A stretch of DNA of 13,110 nt from Pedobacter sp. UBA5917 (GTDB taxonomy: Bacteria > Bacteroidota > Bacteroidia > Sphingobacteriales > Sphingobacteriaceae): contig NZ_DJDT01000226.1 in NCBI RefSeq assembly GCF_002432345.1, forward strand, positions 1 to 13,110, written 5' to 3'. Below are positions 1-6,026 of this stretch, piece after piece. The notes under the pieces were generated by a model. The model was not told the origin of the DNA, searched no databases, and was given only the letters and a program-made list of their open reading frames with translations. Position numbers and translations under genes: made by a program. Numbering within the stretch: the stretch's first letter is position 1; each line of letters begins with the position of its first letter.

Positions 1-60
1 CTGAATTTATTTCAGCATCTTTGCTGTAGGATAGACCCTGAAATAAATTCAGGGTGACGA
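1..60. repeat. Dispersed hairpin repeat, left end cut by window
   Basis: Bases 1-15 (CTGAATTTATTTCAG) are the exact reverse complement of bases 38-52, with a 22-base spacer that itself holds a small CAGCA/TGCTG hairpin at 13-26. The right arm continues as GGTGACGA. The left arm would be expected to start with the matching TCGTCACC just outside the window, so the element is probably truncated by the window edge. A related sequence occurs at 5939-5965. Such short hairpins ending in TGACG are a familiar kind of dispersed intergenic repeat in Bacteroidota; membership here is inferred from the internal second copy and from memory of the style. Confidence 0.7.
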
Positions 61-120
61 CTCTAAAATTTAAATGTCCACAGCATTCTTATCAAAACTA
101 TATTGTTAATCGAACTGATA

Positions 121-603
121 TTAATAATCAATCCGCATTGCTGAGGTTTCCCATAATTTGAAAGCAGCCAAAGCTTCATCACGCATCAACTGGATTACCG
201 GAAGGCTTCTTTTCTCCATAGGCCTATCCAGCTCTTCGTAAATAAATTTATCGCTAAAGCCCACATTTTCTGCATCGGCCTTCGTATTTGCATAATAAAT
301 GGTATCTATCCTAGCCCAATAAATGGCACCCAAACACATCGGGCAGGGTTCGCAGCTGGTGTAGATTACGCAACCGCTTAAATCGAAAGTATTTAGCTCG
401 GTGCAGGCCAACCTAATGGCCGAAACCTCTGCATGTGCAGTAGGATCATTGGTTGATGTTACTTTATTGGCCGATTTGGCAATCAGTTTACCATCTTTTA
501 CCACCACAGCACCAAAGGGCCCGCCAATGCTTTGGCTTACATTCTGTACCGACAGGTCGATGGCCATCTGCATATATTCCTGATGTTGTTTTTCTATGTT
601 CAT
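121..603 (-). CDS. guaD: Guanine deaminase (cytidine deaminase-like fold)
   Basis: Probably hydrolyses guanine to xanthine and ammonia in the cytosol, in purine salvage and catabolism. The 160-residue protein is a single zinc deaminase domain. His57 and Glu59 lie in the TAHAEV motif, and Cys87 and Cys90 in the SCEPCPMC motif, giving the zinc ligands and the proton-shuttle glutamate. The sequence closely follows the Bacillus subtilis GuaD pattern as I remember it, including GGPFGAV near residue 27, LGAIYWAR after the cysteines, a GFSDKFIYEE segment, and a terminal tyrosine that in the GuaD dimer reaches the partner's active site. This favours GuaD over TadA, the tRNA adenosine deaminase. The ATG at 603 gives the family length. 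It lies just downstream of the ompH-like gene but is separated by that gene's terminator, so it is probably its own unit. Confidence 0.88.
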   Translation of the reverse strand: MNIEKQHQEYMQMAIDLSVQNVSQSIGGPFGAVVVKDGKLIAKSANKVTSTNDPTAHAEVSAIRLACTELNTFDLSGCVIYTSCEPCPMCLGAIYWARIDTIYYANTKADAENVGFSDKFIYEELDRPMEKRSLPVIQLMRDEALAAFKLWETSAMRIDY

Positions 604-657
604 TCTACTGGGTTTAATAGCCGGGTTAATATTTATCTAAAATTACTGCACAAAAAA

Positions 658-683
658 AATGCCCCGATTTTATGCGGGGCATT
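658..683 (-). terminator. Rho-independent terminator of the OmpH-like gene
   Basis: A perfect 9-bp stem (AATGCCCCG at 658-666 with CGGGGCATT at 675-683) and an 8-base loop. Read on the minus strand it runs into a T tract (bases 652-659 are A on the plus strand). It begins 21 bases after the stop codon of the gene at 705-1304 and separates that gene from guaD. Confidence 0.92.
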
Positions 684-704
684 CTGATTTAAATATTTTT
701 TAGC

Positions 705-1304
705 TTATTTTTTGCTGTATTCTGCGTTTAAGCCTTTAATTACTTCCGATGTTACGTCTAAGCTCTCATCAGCAAATAAAATAGCGCTGTTACCTTTAGA
801 GTAAGTTAATACCATTTTATAACCTTTTTCTTTAGCATAACCTTTTAAGTAAGCCGCAACTTTATCATACAGTTTCTCGTTTTCTACAGCCTGTTCATTT
901 TGTAAAGCGCCGCCTGCATTCTGCTGATAAGTTTGTAGCTCCTGTTGTTTACGTGCTAAGCGCTCTTCAGTGCTTTTACGTTGATCGGCCGATAATGTAG
1001 AAGCCGATTGTTGGTATTGAGCCACTTCTCTTTGAAAAGCCTGGCCTTTTGCCTGCATATCTGCCTGTGCATTTTTGCTTTTTCCTTCAAATTTCACTTT
1101 AAGGTCTTTGAAGTATTCATATTTTGTTAGCAACGAATCAGAGTTAACATATACAATTTTGTCGGTCGGAGAAACCGCTGCCGTAGTACTCTCTGTTTTT
1201 TTAGTTTCGGTAGTTTTAGTGTCTTTGTTCTGGCATGCCGACAAAGCAGTTATTAAAGTTGCTGTTGCAAGTAAACCAAAGGTTTTAAAGGTTCTTCTTT
1301 CCAT
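705..1304 (-). CDS. OmpH/Skp-family periplasmic chaperone-like lipoprotein
   Basis: A 199-residue exported protein of the OmpH (Skp) family, which in the periplasm holds unfolded outer-membrane proteins on their way to the Bam complex. The N terminus is a lipoprotein signal: basic start, hydrophobic stretch at about 9-22 and lipobox LSAC, with Cys24 as the lipidation site. A Thr/Lys/Glu-rich linker follows (about 25-45), then the typical OmpH opening IVYVNSDSLL near 50-59, a long charged and Gln-rich helical region (about 65-150) expected to form the coiled-coil tentacles, and the closing segment with KMVLTYSKGNSAILFAD. Classical Skp has a cleaved signal peptide; lipoprotein versions are common in Bacteroidota. 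There is no bamA or lpxD neighbour, so this may be a stand-alone paralogue. It has its own promoter and terminator. Confidence 0.88.
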   Translation of the reverse strand: MERRTFKTFGLLATATLITALSACQNKDTKTTETKKTESTTAAVSPTDKIVYVNSDSLLTKYEYFKDLKVKFEGKSKNAQADMQAKGQAFQREVAQYQQSASTLSADQRKSTEERLARKQQELQTYQQNAGGALQNEQAVENEKLYDKVAAYLKGYAKEKGYKMVLTYSKGNSAILFADESLDVTSEVIKGLNAEYSKK

Positions 1305-1324
1305 TATTGTTTAATAAATTTTAG

Positions 1325-1356
1325 CAAACTTATATAAATTAGTTTTGATATGCAAT
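1325..1356 (-). promoter_or_regulatory. Bacteroidota-type promoter of the OmpH-like gene
   Basis: On the minus strand a perfect -7 element TAAGTTTG (plus-strand bases 1325-1332) is preceded, after a 20-base spacer, by ATTG (plus strand 1353-1356) matching three of four bases of the -33 TTTG. The start codon at 1304 is 20 bases beyond the -7 box, leaving a short leader without a Shine-Dalgarno sequence, as is usual in this phylum. Confidence 0.6.
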
Positions 1357-1412
1357 TTAATGGAAGGTGTATCGTGCTGCAAGTTCGGTTTTGCGTTTGG
1401 CGAATTGCGTAA

Positions 1413-1434
1413 AGCGTTTAATTTACTCAACGCT
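1413..1434. repeat. GCGTT-type hairpin and degenerate repeat
   Basis: AGCGTT at 1413-1418 is the reverse complement of AACGCT at 1429-1434, with a 10-base loop. The following bases up to about 1455 repeat the same words (CTAAGCG, CTAACGCT, CCGCTC), so on the minus strand this reads as degenerate GCGTT units. It looks like non-coding repeat debris. Confidence 0.45.
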
Positions 1435-1469
1435 AAGCGCCTAACGCTAGCCGCTCAATCTGGTACAGG

Positions 1470-1590
1470 TGATTTGAAAAGCAGGGCACTTATTCCAAAT
1501 GGTTGTTAACGCTGTCCGCTTTACTGCGTGCCCGCTGCCATCGCCCGCCTGCAACGGGCAGGGGTTTAGGTGGCACAGCCGGTGCTACTA
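1470..1590. repeat. GC-rich intergenic segment, probable dispersed repeat
   Basis: This stretch is markedly richer in G and C than its surroundings and contains nested inverted repeats: TGCCCG (1529-1534) with CGGGCA (1555-1560), and CCTGC (1548-1552) with GCAGG (1558-1562). It has no long open frame and no recognisable protein. Its composition resembles dispersed non-coding repeats I associate with Sphingobacteriaceae genomes, but a second copy is not in this window, so the repeat status is an inference. Confidence 0.35.
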
Positions 1591-1634
1591 TTTGGGGTTG
1601 TATGATGCCATAACAGATTTCAGATCATGAACCG

Positions 1635-1716
1635 TTTCTGCCCATCAATCGTTCCTACGGAACGGATAGTGGATTTGTTCCCTAACCGTCCTGTAAGGAC
1701 GAATCATTGGTAGAAA
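1635..1716. repeat. REP-like pair of inverted hairpins
   Basis: Two 35-base units face each other across 12 bases: unit 1 at 1635-1669 on the plus strand and unit 2 at 1682-1716 on the minus strand. They match at 26 of 35 positions. Each starts TTTCTRCC and holds a 6-bp hairpin with a TAC loop: CGTTCC-TAC-GGAACG (1650-1664) and, on the minus strand, CGTCCT-TAC-AGGACG (1687-1701). Four of the nine differences fall in the stems, and they form two base pairs changed on both sides, so pairing is kept. This is the architecture of REP/BIME-type elements. No transposase of the RAYT type is in the window. Confidence 0.7.
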
Positions 1717-1784
1717 AAAATGATTTTTTTTCGTTTAAATCCAATGCGAGTGGCTTTTCTGTCAATCTTTTAAGCGCCCAAAAT

Positions 1785-1793
1785 TTATCCACA
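1785..1793 (+). promoter_or_regulatory. Perfect DnaA box upstream of gyrB
   Basis: TTATCCACA is an exact match to the consensus DnaA box. It ends two bases before the candidate -33 element of the gyrB promoter. A single box occurs; no cluster is seen, so this is not evidence for an origin. Confidence 0.5.
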
Positions 1794-1795
1794 TA

Positions 1796-1827
1796 TTAGT
1801 TTAAATGCCAAAATTTGCGTATTTTTG
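1796..1827 (+). promoter_or_regulatory. gyrB promoter, Bacteroidota type
   Basis: TATTTTTG at 1820-1827 fits the -7 consensus TAnnTTTG exactly. TTAG at 1796-1799, twenty bases upstream, matches three of four bases of the -33 TTTG. The start codon at 1852 lies 25 bases past the -7 box, in an AT-rich leader with no Shine-Dalgarno sequence. Confidence 0.6.
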
Positions 1828-1851
1828 ATACTTATTGTTTTTAATTAAAAT

Positions 1852-3810
1852 ATGAGCGAAGAACAGGATTTAAAGTCAAATTATTCGGCAGATAATATAC
1901 AGGTTTTAGAAGGTTTGGAAGCGGTGCGTAAGCGCCCTTCAATGTATATAGGTGATACAGGTGTTAAAGGTTTACACCATTTGGTTTACGAGGTTGTAGA
2001 TAACTCCATTGATGAGGCTTTGGCCGGTCATGCAGATACGATCGACGTTCGCATTTTGGAGGGTAACTCCATCAGGGTTGAAGATAACGGCCGTGGTATT
2101 CCAACCGGTATCAATACCAAAGAGAATAAATCGGCATTGGAAATCGTTATGACGGTTTTGCACGCCGGTGGTAAATTTGATAAAGATACCTACAAAGTTT
2201 CGGGTGGTTTGCACGGTGTGGGGGTAAGTTGCGTTAACGCATTATCTACCGATTTAAAAGCAGAGGTTCACCGCGAAGGTAAGATCTGGATGCAGGAATA
2301 TAAAATTGGTGTTCCGCAGTATGATGTTAAAGAAGTTGGAACTACCGATAAACGTGGTACCATTGTAACTTTTACTCCGGATGCTACAATTTTTACCCAA
2401 ACTACCGAATATAAATACGATACTTTGGCTGGCCGTTTGCGCGAATTGGCTTTCTTAAATAAAGGAATTAAATTAACCTTAACAGATGAGCGCGAGAAAC
2501 TGGATGATGGTTCTTTCTTTTCAGAAACTTTCCACTCAGAAGGTGGTTTAAAAGAATTTGTTGCCTTTTTAGATGATACCCGTACTTCGATTTTGGCAGA
2601 GCCGATTTACATCGAAGGTATTAAAAACGGTGTTCCGGTAGAACTGGCTTTCCAGTATAACGATAGTTATTCAGAAAATGTCCACTCTTATGTAAACAAC
2701 ATCAATACCCACGAAGGTGGTACACACATTGCCGGTTTCCGTAGGGGTTTAACCCGTACTTTAAAAAACTATGCCGATAAGGAAGGTTTATTAAAGAATG
2801 TAAAAATGGAAATCACTGGTGATGACTTCAGGGAAGGTTTAACCGCAGTTGTTTCGGTAAAAGTACAGGAGCCACAATTTGAAGGGCAAACCAAAACCAA
2901 ATTGGGTAACAGTGAGGTAATGGGATCTGTTGATGTCGCAGTAGGAGAGGCTTTGGGTAACTACCTGGAAGAAAATCCTAAAGAAGCCAAAATGATTATC
3001 AATAAGGTAATCTTGGCGGCCACTGCCCGTGCTGCAGCGCGTAAAGCACGCGAAATGGTGCAGCGTAAAAGTGTAATGGGCGGTTCGGGTTTACCGGGTA
3101 AACTTGCCGATTGCTCTGATAGTGATCCTGAAAGATGTGAGATTTTCCTTGTAGAGGGTGACTCGGCGGGTGGTACTGCAAAACAGGGCCGCGATCGTAA
3201 CATTCAGGCTATTTTACCATTAAAAGGTAAGATTTTGAACGTAGAGAAAGCGATGGAGCACAAAATCTACGAAAATGACGAGATCAAAAACATGTTTACA
3301 GCTATCGGCGTAAGTATCGGTACACCTGAAGATAATAAAGCTTTAAACTTAACCAAACTCCGTTACCATAAAATTGTAATCATGACGGATGCTGATATCG
3401 ACGGGTCGCACATTACCACGTTGATTTTAACATTCTTCTACCGTTATATGAGAGCTTTGATCGAAGCTGGATATGTTTATATTGCATCGCCACCGCTTTA
3501 CCAGGTTAAAAAAGGTAAAGAGTTCGAATATTGCTGGAATGATGTACAACGCGATGCCGCTGTACAACGTTTAAAAGGTGCCGGTAAAGAAGATAGCGTA
3601 CATATCCAACGTTACAAAGGTTTGGGTGAGATGAACGCTGAACAGCTTTGGGATACCACTTTAAACCCGGCTACGCGTACCTTAATGCAGGCTACAATTG
3701 AGAGTGCTGCGGAGTGCGATCATACTTTCTCCATGTTAATGGGCGATGAAGTTGCGCCACGTAGAGAGTTTATTGAGCGTAATGCAAAATATGCAAAAAT
3801 TGATGCTTAA
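1852..3810 (+). CDS. gyrB: DNA gyrase subunit B
   Basis: The ATPase subunit of DNA gyrase, which with GyrA introduces negative supercoils into the chromosome. The 652 residues contain, in order, the GHKL ATPase domain with catalytic Glu47 and Asn51 in YEVVDNSIDEALAG, the DNGRGIP loop at 78-84 and the GGLHGVG lid at 118-124. The transducer domain follows, with the QTK loop whose Lys348 should contact the ATP gamma-phosphate. The TOPRIM domain has EGDSAGG at 435-441 and the metal-binding DADIDG at 513-518. The C-terminal part carries QRYKGLGEMN at 586-595. The length is usual for the short GyrB without the enterobacterial insertion. The QRYKGLGEMN-AEQLW ending and overall length favour GyrB over ParE. 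It stands alone, divergent from the OmpH-like gene and convergent with the bestrophin gene, and has its own promoter and terminator. Confidence 0.97.
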   Translation: MSEEQDLKSNYSADNIQVLEGLEAVRKRPSMYIGDTGVKGLHHLVYEVVDNSIDEALAGHADTIDVRILEGNSIRVEDNGRGIPTGINTKENKSALEIVMTVLHAGGKFDKDTYKVSGGLHGVGVSCVNALSTDLKAEVHREGKIWMQEYKIGVPQYDVKEVGTTDKRGTIVTFTPDATIFTQTTEYKYDTLAGRLRELAFLNKGIKLTLTDEREKLDDGSFFSETFHSEGGLKEFVAFLDDTRTSILAEPIYIEGIKNGVPVELAFQYNDSYSENVHSYVNNINTHEGGTHIAGFRRGLTRTLKNYADKEGLLKNVKMEITGDDFREGLTAVVSVKVQEPQFEGQTKTKLGNSEVMGSVDVAVGEALGNYLEENPKEAKMIINKVILAATARAAARKAREMVQRKSVMGGSGLPGKLADCSDSDPERCEIFLVEGDSAGGTAKQGRDRNIQAILPLKGKILNVEKAMEHKIYENDEIKNMFTAIGVSIGTPEDNKALNLTKLRYHKIVIMTDADIDGSHITTLILTFFYRYMRALIEAGYVYIASPPLYQVKKGKEFEYCWNDVQRDAAVQRLKGAGKEDSVHIQRYKGLGEMNAEQLWDTTLNPATRTLMQATIESAAECDHTFSMLMGDEVAPRREFIERNAKYAKIDA

Positions 3811-3837
3811 ATAAGCCGAAATTCTAAAGAACATATC

Positions 3838-3872
3838 AAGCCTCTTCAAGTTAAATCTTGAAGAGGCTTTTT
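3838..3872 (+). terminator. Strong rho-independent terminator of gyrB
   Basis: A perfect 13-bp stem (AAGCCTCTTCAAG at 3838-3850 with its complement at 3857-3869), a TTAAAT loop, and a T tract running to 3872. It starts 28 bases after the gyrB stop. There is no T tract on the minus-strand side, so it acts in one direction. Confidence 0.93.
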
Positions 3873-3914
3873 CGTATGGTTAATTTTATCGTGGTGTTGG
3901 TTGTTGTCAACTAA

Positions 3915-3983
3915 AAGTGAAGCTTATTAATTCTTGAATAGATTAAAAGATGTCGGGTCAGATGGTAACATCTGGCTTCACTT
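3915..3983 (+). ncRNA. Candidate structured RNA element between gyrB and bestrophin
   Basis: AAGTGAAGC (3915-3923) pairs exactly with GCTTCACTT (3975-3983). Directly stacked inside the right arm is a second perfect hairpin, CAGATG-GTAA-CATCTG (3959-3974), whose plus-strand loop is of the GNRA type. A 35-base unpaired stretch lies on the left. Eighteen bases further on begins the terminator-like hairpin at 4001-4037, so a plus-strand transcript of roughly 120 bases would be a plausible small RNA. No promoter of the consensus type is visible between the gyrB terminator and this element, and no known RNA family is recognised. It could equally be a dispersed hairpin repeat. Confidence 0.35.
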
Positions 3984-4000
3984 GGTATAACGGCACAAAA

Positions 4001-4037
4001 AAACAAAGCCATTCGGGATCTGAATGGCTTTTGTTTT
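4001..4037. terminator. Bidirectional terminator hairpin
   Basis: AAAGCCATTC (4005-4014) pairs with GAATGGCTTT (4022-4031) around a GGGATCT loop. On the plus strand TTTTGTTTT follows, and on the minus strand TTTGTTTTTTT follows. It can end the bestrophin transcript, about 100 bases after its stop, and any plus-strand transcript that passes or begins after the gyrB terminator. Confidence 0.8.
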
Positions 4038-4052
4038 ATTTATACACTATAA

Positions 4053-4090
4053 ACCATTGATTCCCTTCATCCAAAGGGAAAACGCATGGT
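4053..4090. other. Two-part hairpin in the bestrophin 3' region
   Basis: TTCCCTT (4061-4067) pairs perfectly with AAGGGAA (4074-4080), and this is enclosed by ACCAT (4053-4057) with ATGGT (4086-4090). No T tract follows on either strand, so it is not an obvious terminator. It lies in the likely 3' untranslated part of the bestrophin transcript and may shield the RNA end or be a repeat remnant. Confidence 0.4.
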
Positions 4091-4138
4091 GTTAACTAAC
4101 CACCTCAAACTAATGAGATTTATCTTAACCACTGGAGA

Positions 4139-5065
4139 TTACAAAATGTAATACGATCCAACGGGTGCCAGTTCTGTTTGTGGCTTATCTTCGTAAATTT
4201 TATTATCGTTGAGCATTTGGCAAAGGTCGCGCTCTATGGTTCTGCAGATTGTTGTGGTCGGCGTATCTGTAGGTTTGTTCTCAAACGGATCCTGTAAATG
4301 CACAGCCATCTTTTCTACCAGTAAAAAGAATGCCGCAATGGCTACTACTAAAGGCACTTCCATATAACCAAAGTATTCAATCAATCCAAAAGGCAATAGA
4401 ACAATAAACAAATGGATAGACATGTTGATATACTTGCTATAAGTAACCGGGAAAACGGTATTTTTAATCCTTTCCGATCCACCCATGTGGTTACATAATG
4501 CGGTAATGGTTTTATCAATTTCTATCTGTTGATATTTATTGATCCAGCCTTCCTGTAATGCTTTTTTCAGATCCATGGCATGTAATTCCAGTATCGTTGC
4601 AGTTACATTTTTGCGCTTCTTAATAAATGCAATTTCATCAGGAGTCATGTATTCTTCCAAACCTTTCCTGGCATTGAAACCCCTCAGCGATTGACTTAAT
4701 GCGTAACACCAGGCAATCTGCCTTTTAATAAAACGGGCTTTAAACTCCTCAATTTCATCCAGTCCGTACGGATTATCAACGAACGACAATATCTGGCGGG
4801 AGAGGGATCTCGAATCGTTTACTATGGCGCCCCAAAGAATCCTCGCCTCCCACCATCTATCGTATGCCTGGTTGGAGCGGAATGCCAGTAAAAGGGAAAT
4901 GATTGTCCCTAATAATGCAGGTACTGCAACCGGAATCGATATGCGTGTTACATGGAAATTTTCATATAACACCACAATACCTATAGAGTAGCCTATTACA
5001 AACAGGACTTCTTTTTTGATCTTTCCGAATATATAAGTGAGCGGAATATTATTTCGTAACAGCAT
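4139..5065 (-). CDS. Bestrophin-family anion channel (UPF0187)
   Basis: A 308-residue integral inner-membrane protein of the bestrophin / RFP-TM family. Characterised bacterial members form pentameric channels, some anion- and some cation-selective. Hydrophobic segments lie at about 18-37, 44-64, 212-232 and 236-254. The family signature is clear: IPVAVPALLG at 44-53 followed by SLLLAFRSNQAYDRWWEAR at 57-75, then the helical cytosolic region with SRSLSRQIL at 85-93. Near the C terminus the HLQDPFENKPTDTP stretch (256-269) and ICRTIERDLCQML (273-285) match the conserved ED/QDPF and IE-RDL motifs. The segment 44-64 should line the pore neck. The gene follows the stress-like gene by 27 bases and is probably co-transcribed with it. 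The true substrate ion cannot be read from the sequence. Confidence 0.9.
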   Translation of the reverse strand: MLLRNNIPLTYIFGKIKKEVLFVIGYSIGIVVLYENFHVTRISIPVAVPALLGTIISLLLAFRSNQAYDRWWEARILWGAIVNDSRSLSRQILSFVDNPYGLDEIEEFKARFIKRQIAWCYALSQSLRGFNARKGLEEYMTPDEIAFIKKRKNVTATILELHAMDLKKALQEGWINKYQQIEIDKTITALCNHMGGSERIKNTVFPVTYSKYINMSIHLFIVLLPFGLIEYFGYMEVPLVVAIAAFFLLVEKMAVHLQDPFENKPTDTPTTTICRTIERDLCQMLNDNKIYEDKPQTELAPVGSYYIL

Positions 5066-5092
5066 GATATAAATTTTTAATAGGTGTACTAA

Positions 5093-5590
5093 TTAAGCGT
5101 TTGCTTCCTGCAATTTCGCTTCCTGTATTTTGGTATCGATTAAATTTTCATTGGCATGAATGGTTAATGCATTCAGCTGGATCACCTCGCAGCCTGCGCG
5201 TTCTGTTAAAATTTTAGGATCGATACTGTATTTGTTGATCGGTGTAAAGGCATAGTTTTTTAAGTAGGCAATGCACGATACATCGAATGCTTCGAGAAAG
5301 TTTTTGAAAGCAGCTACCGTACTTCCATAAAAATATTCGATACCAATGGTGTTGATCTGATCAGCATATTTAGCTTTGGCATTATTGATTTCCTGATAAA
5401 ATTCGCCGCTAACATTTTCGTAATCGCGGCTTCGGCGACTAAGCATTAACATATCTGTAATAGAATCAGAAAGTTTAAAGGCATGTACGAATATGATTTT
5501 TAACTTTTGGTTGCCCTGATGCTGAACAAGCGCATCGATAATTTTAATGCTTTCTAATTTAAAGTCGGTTGGTATTAATACTGTTTTCAT
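5093..5590 (-). CDS. Universal stress protein-like cytosolic protein
   Basis: A 165-residue protein that starts MKTVLIPTDF, the usual beta-strand opening of a UspA-type alpha/beta domain. KLKIIFVHAF (29-38) gives the second strand and CIAYLK near 106-111 a later one. The nucleotide-binding G-x2-G-x9-G(S/T) signature of ATP-binding Usp proteins is not present, so it would belong to a non-binding or divergent class. The C-terminal 20 residues are charged and helical. I chose the ATG at 5590: the open frame could be extended to 5632 only through a TTG and 14 residues of AT-rich, promoter-like DNA that do not fit the Usp fold. It is the first gene of a likely pair with the bestrophin channel. Its function is not known; a cytosolic partner or stress regulator of the channel is a guess. 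Confidence 0.6.
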   Translation of the reverse strand: MKTVLIPTDFKLESIKIIDALVQHQGNQKLKIIFVHAFKLSDSITDMLMLSRRSRDYENVSGEFYQEINNAKAKYADQINTIGIEYFYGSTVAAFKNFLEAFDVSCIAYLKNYAFTPINKYSIDPKILTERAGCEVIQLNALTIHANENLIDTKIQEAKLQEANA

Positions 5591-5726
5591 GGCTATATCT
5601 TGTTTAAATGATTTAAAAATTAATTTATACAAGTTTAGCCCGATGTTATTACAGCGAAATAAGAGCGAGATTAGAATGGGATTAGAGTGTACTCCTTTTT
5701 GGAATTATTCATTGGTTAACTGTTTA

Positions 5727-5746
5727 CCCTTCGACTACGCTCAGGG
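5727..5746. repeat. Dispersed CCCTTCGACTACGCTCAGGG repeat, copy 1
   Basis: This 20-base word has a near copy at 8388-8407 (CCCTTCGTCTCCGCTCAGCG). It is a common type of dispersed intergenic unit in Bacteroidota genomes, usually followed by a GTGACA-like end. Here that end is degenerate (GGTAA). Confidence 0.6.
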
Positions 5747-5938
5747 GGTAATCGGTTAATTGTTGTTGGCATTGTTAAATTGCTTAATTGTTGGGAGGTT
5801 AAATGTTATAATGTTAAATTGTTTTATTACTGATAGGTTTAAATACTTTTCTTTTAACAAGCTTTAATCCTGATCCGATAGCTATTGGATGCAATGAAGG
5901 ATCTTTTTTAACGGGATGGCAGGGAAATTATCTAAATT

Positions 5939-5965
5939 AGATCCTGAAACAAGTTTAGGAGGACG
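5939..5965. repeat. Dispersed CCTGAAA-hairpin repeat, second copy
   Basis: AGATCCTGAAACAAG followed by TTTAGGAGGACG aligns without gaps to 33-59 (AGACCCTGAAATAAA then TTCAGGGTGACG), with seven substitutions in 27 bases. The hairpin centre CCTGAAA-CAA-GTTTAGG is weakened. It is a half element compared with the one at the left end of the window. Confidence 0.6.
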
Positions 5966-6026
5966 CATTGTGCGGGAATTACAGTTAACCAGTTTAAACA
6001 ATTAACCGATTAACCTTTTGCACAAA

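Larger units (their letters stand above)
3873..4138. other. gyrB/bestrophin intergenic region
   Basis: The whole gap 3811-4138 holds, in order, the gyrB terminator, the candidate structured element, a bidirectional terminator and a two-part hairpin. No gene is convincing. A 36-codon plus-strand frame (3950-4060) runs through two of the hairpins and was rejected. Confidence 0.6.
5714..6015. repeat. AT-rich GGTTAA/TTGTT repeat field with inverted copies
   Basis: Between the stress-like gene and the sensor kinase lies repeat debris. TAATCGGTTAATTGTT (5749-5764) has an exact 16-base inverted copy at 5997-6012, and GGTTAACTG (5714-5722) one at 5982-5990. The order of the two pairs is crossed, so they cannot form one simple hairpin. 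Further degenerate TTAAATTGTT units fill about 5756-5826. An 18-base near-palindrome around CCGATAGCTATTGG lies at 5873-5890. Shorter repeat units inside the field are listed separately. No open frame looks real and no promoter is clear. Confidence 0.6.

Noticed and set aside
1305..1851. Possible small genes in the long gap between the OmpH-like gene and gyrB
   Set aside because: No frame of useful length with a start and recognisable features; the stretch is explained by repeats, hairpins and the two promoters.
3950..4060. Plus-strand frame of 36 codons starting ATG in the gyrB/bestrophin gap
   Set aside because: It runs through a GNRA-type hairpin and a terminator, has no promoter or ribosome-site support, and its product resembles nothing I recognise. 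Structure explains the sequence better than coding.
5591..5632. Longer N terminus for the stress-like protein (14 more residues)
   Set aside because: It needs a TTG start, and the extra residues are Lys/Phe-rich translation of AT-rich leader. The internal ATG at 5590 begins exactly at the first Usp strand.
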